A DNA stretch of 64,000 bases from Tribonema minus (Eukaryota; Sar; Xanthophyceae; Tribonematales; Tribonemataceae), in the NCBI GenBank assembly GCA_017506865.1, contig JAFCMP010000001.1, forward strand, positions 620,001 to 684,000, written 5' to 3'. Of this stretch, positions 58,453-64,000 are shown in pieces. The first letter of the stretch is position 1; each line of letters starts with the position of its first letter. Below the pieces are notes generated by a model. It saw nothing but the letters and a program-made list of their open reading frames with translations, was not told where the DNA came from and did not search any database. Made by a program: the position numbers and the translations under genes.

Positions 58453-61400
58453 CTACGAGAAGGCTTTTTTGAACCCCGCCCATGCCCCCCCACGCGGGCT
58501 CTTGGACCCCCCCTCCGGCGTCGCCTTCCCCTTGCTCTTGCTGCCGCTCGGCGTCGCCGCCGCTGACGCCGGCAGCTGCGGCTGCGGCGGCGCATACGTA
58601 GGGCTGTTGTCAAGCGAGCGCCGCGTCGTCACGATCGGCGAGATCGACCGCGCCGCAGCTGGCGCGGTGCCGCTGCTGCGCGATGCCTTGCCCGCTGCTG
58701 CTGCCCCGCCCCCTGCGGGCGGCGGCGGTATGGGGGGCTTTCCCAGCTCCGCGTTCCACTGCGCAAAGCGCGCAAGCAGCGACTCCGTGTCCGCCGCCTC
58801 CGCCGCCGTCACGGTGGCGGGCATCGTCTTCGGCGGCGCCGCCGCCGCTGCTGCGGACGGTCCCGCGGCGGCAGCAGCAGCGGCAGCGGCGGCGGTGGCG
58901 ACGGCAGATGCGACGGCGGCGTCCGCCGCCGGGCTGTCCGCGATGATCACTGACGCAGGGCGGCTGATAGAGCGGCTGCGTGACGCTGTGCTACGCCGCT
59001 TGCACTCCAGCAGCGGCGGCGGGCCGCACGGCGCAAAGCCCGGCGGCGGCGGCGCGCCGCCGCGCTCGACGGTCACGCGCCACACGACGTGCGAGTTCTT
59101 GGGCACGTACGGCGGGAAGCCCGCCTCGCCTGCATGCGGCCGCAGCGGGATGGGACAACGGGGCAACAACGCTTCAGGCATCGCATGCTGTTGATGAATG
59201 AGTAAAAGGGCGCCGGTGTGCATGCTGAGCAAGCGCCGCGCGACCAACGATGCAGCAGAGCAGCAGGAAGACATGCTGCAGCGTGCAGATGACGCTCTAG
59301 AGGAGTGCGCGGCGCGCACCGCCGCGCGCCGAGCGCATCCCGCTTCGACTCCATGGGGGCAACAGCACGGTTGGGCACGACAGTGCGCACTGCATAGCAC
59401 ACGACGACAGACAGTACGCTCTGCATCGCACAAGTTGGCAGACGGCACGGGGCGCTCGCAACGTCTGGCAGTCACACACCCTGCGCGCGCTCTCACAACA
59501 CTCTGCGCGCTCAACACGCGCCAGCACTACACTCTGCACTGTGACGGCAGTCCTCATGCGCTCACCGTACGCCTTTGCGGGCGTCCCGATGATGGCGGCG
59601 GAGTGCCCCGGGCTGAGGCGCTGTATGCCCTCGTCCAGCGCCTCCGTGACGTGCCCGGCGCCCAACTGAAAGGTGAGTAGGCTGGCGTCGTCGCCGCCCT
59701 TGGCGGTGCCGGCGTACCTGCGCAGAGACGGGCAGGGTGGCCGGGTGTTTGTGAGGCTCGCTGTGTCTGCGCGTACATTGTGAGTCAAGCTTACCGCAGG
59801 ATGACGTGTGAGCAGGATTGGCAACTACAAGCAGGGCGGCGGCGCTTCGCAGAGGAGAGGCCCTCTAGCGCGGGGGTTGCAAGAGCATGAGCGATGGTGG
59901 CTGCCGCGTCGGCACTTCGTACCGGAACAGAAGGGCGCAATGCCACTGCTTGCTGTGCCAAAGAGGTCACACATATATTACCCAATACTGTACCTCCCGA
60001 GCACTTTGAGGCTTGGAGGCATGTGTGCGTGTGGTACACTGTCGTCAGAGCCGCATACAAGCTGAGCAGTGCTGCAACCCTCACCAAACTGGCGGTCGTC
60101 ATGAATACATACTTCCTTCCCGCTCATGCACTCGCACGCACCGTACCATGTCTGTGGCCAACTGCAACGTGGTTGCTACGTGGTTTAAGCTCGCGTGCTC
60201 GTGCATGGTTTAAGCTCGCGTGCTCGTGCTCAGACTGCTATCGAGACTGACGAGCGCTTTGCGGTTGTCGTGCCACGTGTCTGACCATTGGTCACCAATG
60301 GCCCGGTCTACTGAGCGAGGATGCGTGCTCGACCCAGCAGCTCTGCCCTGTGGACCCTGAAACATCTCCCTCAAAGCTGAGGCAACGCTGACACCCTGAC
60401 CATTAAACCACCGACACTGCAGCCCTGCGCGCAACAAGCGCCGCCGCCATCTGCCACAGACCATCGCGCCCCCTTACCAGCGCATGCAGTTGGACGCCCC
60501 GTCCCAGCTGAAGGCGTCGCAGCGCAGCGCGGCGATGGTGCCCGCGCGGCACGCGCCCGTCCCCTCCTTGGGCGCCGGCGCCGCCTCCTCCGCAGGGCCC
60601 CCCAGCATCTCCTGCGCGCGTGCGTGCGTGCGACGCGAGAGAGTGAACGAGCATATGCGTACGCGGTGCCGTTGAGCGCTGCCACATGCACGCGCTGGCG
60701 CTGTTCGCAGACGTTGTATCAGGCGTCCCTAGGGTGGGGACGTCGTGCGACTACTAGCAGGGGTCGAGCACGTAAGCGCAAGTGTGGCAGAGAGCGGCGG
60801 TTGCGCGGTCTGTCGCTGCGCAAGCTTACATGCGTGTGCGCATAATGCTACATACACACAACCAGGCGATCGTGCGCTGGCATGGTCGTGGAGGCCGGTG
60901 CAAAGCCGTGCAGCACATAGGCTGTCTGCCAGGCGGGGAGCGTGCAGCGCACATGCTGTGTGCCAAGCGGCAATCGAGCGGCCATCGCCGAACAGACAGC
61001 AGGATGTCTCTCTTGGGAGATGAGTTCTCTCTGAGAGTATGACTGACGACACAGGGTCACCCGAGCACATGCGGCGATGCTCAGCAACAGCCCCCCACCT
61101 ATCAGCAAACTCCGCTGGCTTTGCGACCTAGGCCCCATTGTGTGCATCGCTCGCGCATGCATGCCAGCTCTCTGGAAAACCGCCGCTGCCCGCATGTGCG
61201 CTGGTCACATCACATCCCGCTGCCGACACTTCTGCAAAGTGCAACCGCAAATGATGACGCACCACTGCGACGCCAAAGTCCAGCAGGTCGTCAAACGCCT
61301 CCAGCGTGCGCAGCGCAAACGGCACCTCCGGCGCGGCCGCCGCCGCTGCCGCCGCGCTGCCATCGTCGTCGTCTCTGCTGCCGCTGCCGCTATCTGTCAG

Positions 61401-62231
61401 GTGACTCGTTAGGGACGCCACTCTGCTGCGCGGACGGGCAGATGTAGACGTCTGCAGCGGCGGCGGCGGCTGCAGCGATGCCCAGCGCGCGTCTGAGGCG
61501 GCAGTGGCCGCCGCCGCGGCAGCAGCTGCGCAGCAGAAGTGGACATGCAGCGTGGGTGAGTGGTTGCGCTGTGTGCGCCAGCTCTTGCAATCGCAGCGGT
61601 CATGGGCATTCAAGGTTGGTCGCAGAACAACGCGCGGCGTGCTCAGCGCCAACAAGTGATGTCGGCCATCAGCGGTCCCGGTTAATGTGCGCAAGTAGCA
61701 ACGCTCCGCAAGTTTCCGGAGCAGCCTATTTGCTGTTGCCAAAGCTGCTTGCAGGGCGCGAGAAGGCAGGCAGCCTGCACAGGGCGGCAGTGATCAACTG
61801 CCTCTTGGCACGTGTGTGCCCGTGCGTGCTGTCGTGGAGTGTGTACACAGAGTGAGCTGTTGTGCCTTAATGCAAAATGGACCTTCCCGCGCCGCAAGCG
61901 GAACCCAGCAGCCCGCTGCAGCCGTCCGCGCCTACACCACCGCTGTGCATGCCGTTGCCAGGGACATGGCTCCCCTCAACAACCCCTAAGTCAAACCTAC
62001 TTCACACTTCACATGACGTAATTCAACTGTGCTGCGTGGCGCCAGCGCGAGCTCACCCGCGGCGGCGGCGGAGCCCGGCAGCGGCGGCGCGGCGCCGCCG
62101 TCCTCCGCGGCGCTGCCGCTGCTGGCGGCGCTGTCGCCGCGGTGGTGCATCTCGTCGCCGCCCCACGACAGCAGCGAGCGGCGCATGGCCTTGGCGATCT
62201 TGTTGATGGGCGAGTCCGGCGGTGACGCGCT

Positions 62232-62265
<34 letters not shown>

Positions 62266-64000
62266 GTGGCAGCGCCGACGCTGGCGCTCCCTGCGCGCGG
62301 GCTGCCGGGGGAGCGCGAGCGCGATCGCGACCTGCCGCCGAGCGTTGTAGACAGGGGCAACGGATCGGTCAGAAAGGCGGTCTCGGCCGGAAAGGGGCAA
62401 GTTGATGCAAGGTTTGCGGTAGGCTGTCGGCGGTGGCTGCCGCTGGCAGCGCGGGGGGCAGGGCAGCGCACGCGCGCACGAGCCGGATGAATACAGTCAT
62501 GAAGTCAGTCGGAAAGGGGCGATTAGAGCAGTGCGTTGAGCCACGCGCTGCTGCTTGTAGGCTCCTTGCTCGCCTCTACTTAGATGCTCTTCTGCGAGGT
62601 AGCAGCGCCACTCTCGGCCCTCCCGGTCATTTTCTGGGCTAGGGTACACAAGAGTAGCGCACATCCACAAGTTTGAGTGATCTTGCTGCAGTCATCGCCG
62701 ACTGCGCTAGAGCACAGAGTACTTGATTGCTCAGTGAGGTCAATGCACAAGCACTTCTCCGCATCGCACCGCAATGACTGCCGCAGTCAGCCATGGGCAT
62801 GTACAGCAGCACTCGCTGCTTGAAGTGAGCCGCTCGCATATTCCTTCAGCACCTGTCTCTCGACGCCCCCCTGCTGCGGCTGACGGAGTCCTTTCTCCGC
62901 TGCGACGGCAGCGCCGCTCCCGGCGGCAGCACGCGCTCCGGCGGCGGCGGCGGCGCCTCGCGCCGCTGCACGTAGTTGCACGGGAAGAAGCCCACGTCGC
63001 CGGTGGCCTGCATCAGCGCACCGCGGCAGCGCAGCAACGCTCAATCAAATGGTATTGGAGCGTGATTTCGCAGGCGGAGCGCTGCTGCCTTGGACGGCAA
63101 CACAGCAACATTGAGTTGACCGGTGCAGAATGTACGCATGCAGTGAGCAAAGCGCTGCCACTGTGCTGTACAGGCAATGACCGCTTGCTTGAGCGGCACG
63201 TAGCGAGCTGTGATGCGCGCTTGTACCGCATGCGACAGCGGAACATCATGCTGGTGCATCATCATCAGCGAGGCTGCGGCGGCTTCGCAGTACTCTGAAT
63301 GTACATGGCGTGATTGGCGGCGGCAGCGGAGGCCACGCATGCAGCTGTGAGCAGCGGCACAACCACGCACGCCAGCGTCGTCATCGATAAGGTGCGGCTA
63401 TAGCCAGTCAGCTCTCACAACGCAATCAGTACGCATACGCATGCAAGACTATCTCAGCTGCACCACCGCCACGCTGCGCGTGGCGCCACCGCTTCCCCCG
63501 CGCCGCACAGCCGCTACCTGCCCCTGCAAACGCGGCCGGCGGCCGCACCGTGGCACTCAGGCATCTTCTCGCCGCCGTCCCTGCGCTGCCCAGATGCTTC
63601 AAGCGCCTGAGCCTTAAATATCCTCCGAAACACACCTGATTCTTCCCATACCACCAGCCATTGGCGTGCGCCGCGACCACCGTAACGCACTCCCCAGGCG
63701 CAAGCTCCAGGTCGTCCGCCGTCTCCGGCGCCCACGCGAACACCGCCTGGTACTCGCCGCACGCCCCCGCCCCCCCCGCCCCCCCCCCTCCCGCCGCCGC
63801 CGCCGCTGCCGCAGGGCTGCCGCCGCCGTGCGGCAGCGGCGCCGCGTCGCCGGGCGGCGTGTGCGCGCCAGAGGCCCTGCGGCTGCGGCGGCGTCGCTCC
63901 TCGCCGCGCGTCCTGTGCCCCTTGCCCCCCCCTGCTGCAGAGGCGCTCTGCGGGGAGCCGCAGCTCGAGGTGGGGGACGCGGGGGCAGGGGGGTCTACGG
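58453..64000 (-). CDS. SH3 domain-FKBP-like domain fusion protein (5' end off window)
   Basis: Exons (minus): right edge-63636, 63007-62853, 62331-62057, 61393-61263, 60611-60478, 59717-59566 and 59129-58453, phase-matched, at least 628 aa. After a Gly/Ala-rich lead comes an SH3 domain split by an intron: EYQAVFAWAPETADDLELAP with GECVTVVAAHANGWWYGKNQ, then ATGDVGFFPCNYVQ, with the ELxxGE, WW and PxNY signatures. An Arg/Ser and poly-Gly linker follows, then an FKBP-like fold: RWYAGTAKGGDDASLLTFQL, GAGHVTEALDEGIQRLSPGH, AAIIGTPAKAYG, EAGFPPYVPKNSHVVWRVTV. The loop that carries FDSS in active FKBPs is deleted and the pocket-floor Trp is Leu (EALDEG), so prolyl-isomerase activity is doubtful. 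The C-terminus is Ala/Pro/Ser-rich and basic (GFKKAFS). A scaffold binding Pro-rich partners is inferred. Confidence 0.86.
60149..60233. repeat. 27-bp tandem duplication in an SH3-FKBP intron
   Basis: GGTTTAAGCTCGCGTGCTCGTGC occurs at about 60181 and again at about 60208 with no change, within the intron between the exons at 60611 and 59717. Confidence 0.85.

Noticed and set aside
1..64000. CRISPR arrays, bacterial operons, rRNA or tRNA genes
   Set aside because: No regular spacer arrays, Shine-Dalgarno-led gene clusters or RNA gene signatures seen; all firm genes are spliced eukaryotic ones.

Overview
This is a nuclear window from a eukaryotic, GC-rich, intron-bearing genome. Nearly all introns are GT-AG, with strong GTGAGT-type donors, CGCAG/TGCAG acceptors and cytosine homopolymers as polypyrimidine tracts. 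Two observations suggest an alga with a secondary red-type plastid (stramenopile, haptophyte or cryptophyte; I cannot resolve which). One protein carries a bipartite plastid leader with Phe directly after the signal-peptide site (GADAF|TT), and another carries four tandem EsV-1-7 cysteine/histidine repeats, a family best known from brown algae. A FOP/LisH centrosomal-type protein suggests a cilium-bearing lineage.

Layout. 1-1414 (-): kelch-repeat protein running off the left edge, head-to-head with MTFP1 (1489-3519, +), a mitochondrial inner-membrane fission factor. DDB2, the UV-damage WD40 sensor, follows (4737-8981, +; first exon not found). It is convergent with a 927-aa FOP/CEP43-like protein (9994-16057, -). 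17082-19319 (-): a small ankyrin protein ending in a CaaX box. 19385-21612: a head-to-tail pair of 5'-truncated non-LTR retrotransposon copies, with a third older 3' end inside the ankyrin gene. 22235-27734 (-): NRDE2. 28807-29411 (-): a leucine-rich-repeat exon. 32602-40410 (+): a 1,121-aa single-pass surface protein with a laminin-G-like domain and several beta-sandwich repeats. 42453-49094 (+): a plastid-targeted coiled-coil protein. 50748-51512 (-): two exons of a probable PP1-docking protein. 53062-57386 (-): the EsV-1-7 protein. 58453-64000 (-): an SH3 plus FKBP-like fusion running off the right edge.

Gene models were built by joining open exons at GT-AG sites so that phases match and the joined protein aligns with the known family. 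MTFP1, NRDE2, DDB2, the LamG protein, the plastid protein, the EsV-1-7 protein and the SH3-FKBP protein all close without frame errors.

The most unusual feature is a genome habit rather than one gene. Introns repeatedly contain degenerate tandem copies ('echoes') of the neighbouring exon end plus its splice site. I find these at six or more boundaries in three unrelated genes (DDB2, the FOP-like gene, the plastid coiled-coil gene), alongside many 27-68 bp tandem duplications placed just before acceptors. This suggests that introns here grow by local duplication across exon-intron junctions, leaving decoy splice sites. A CAACTTCAACTTCAA-type motif also recurs in introns throughout.
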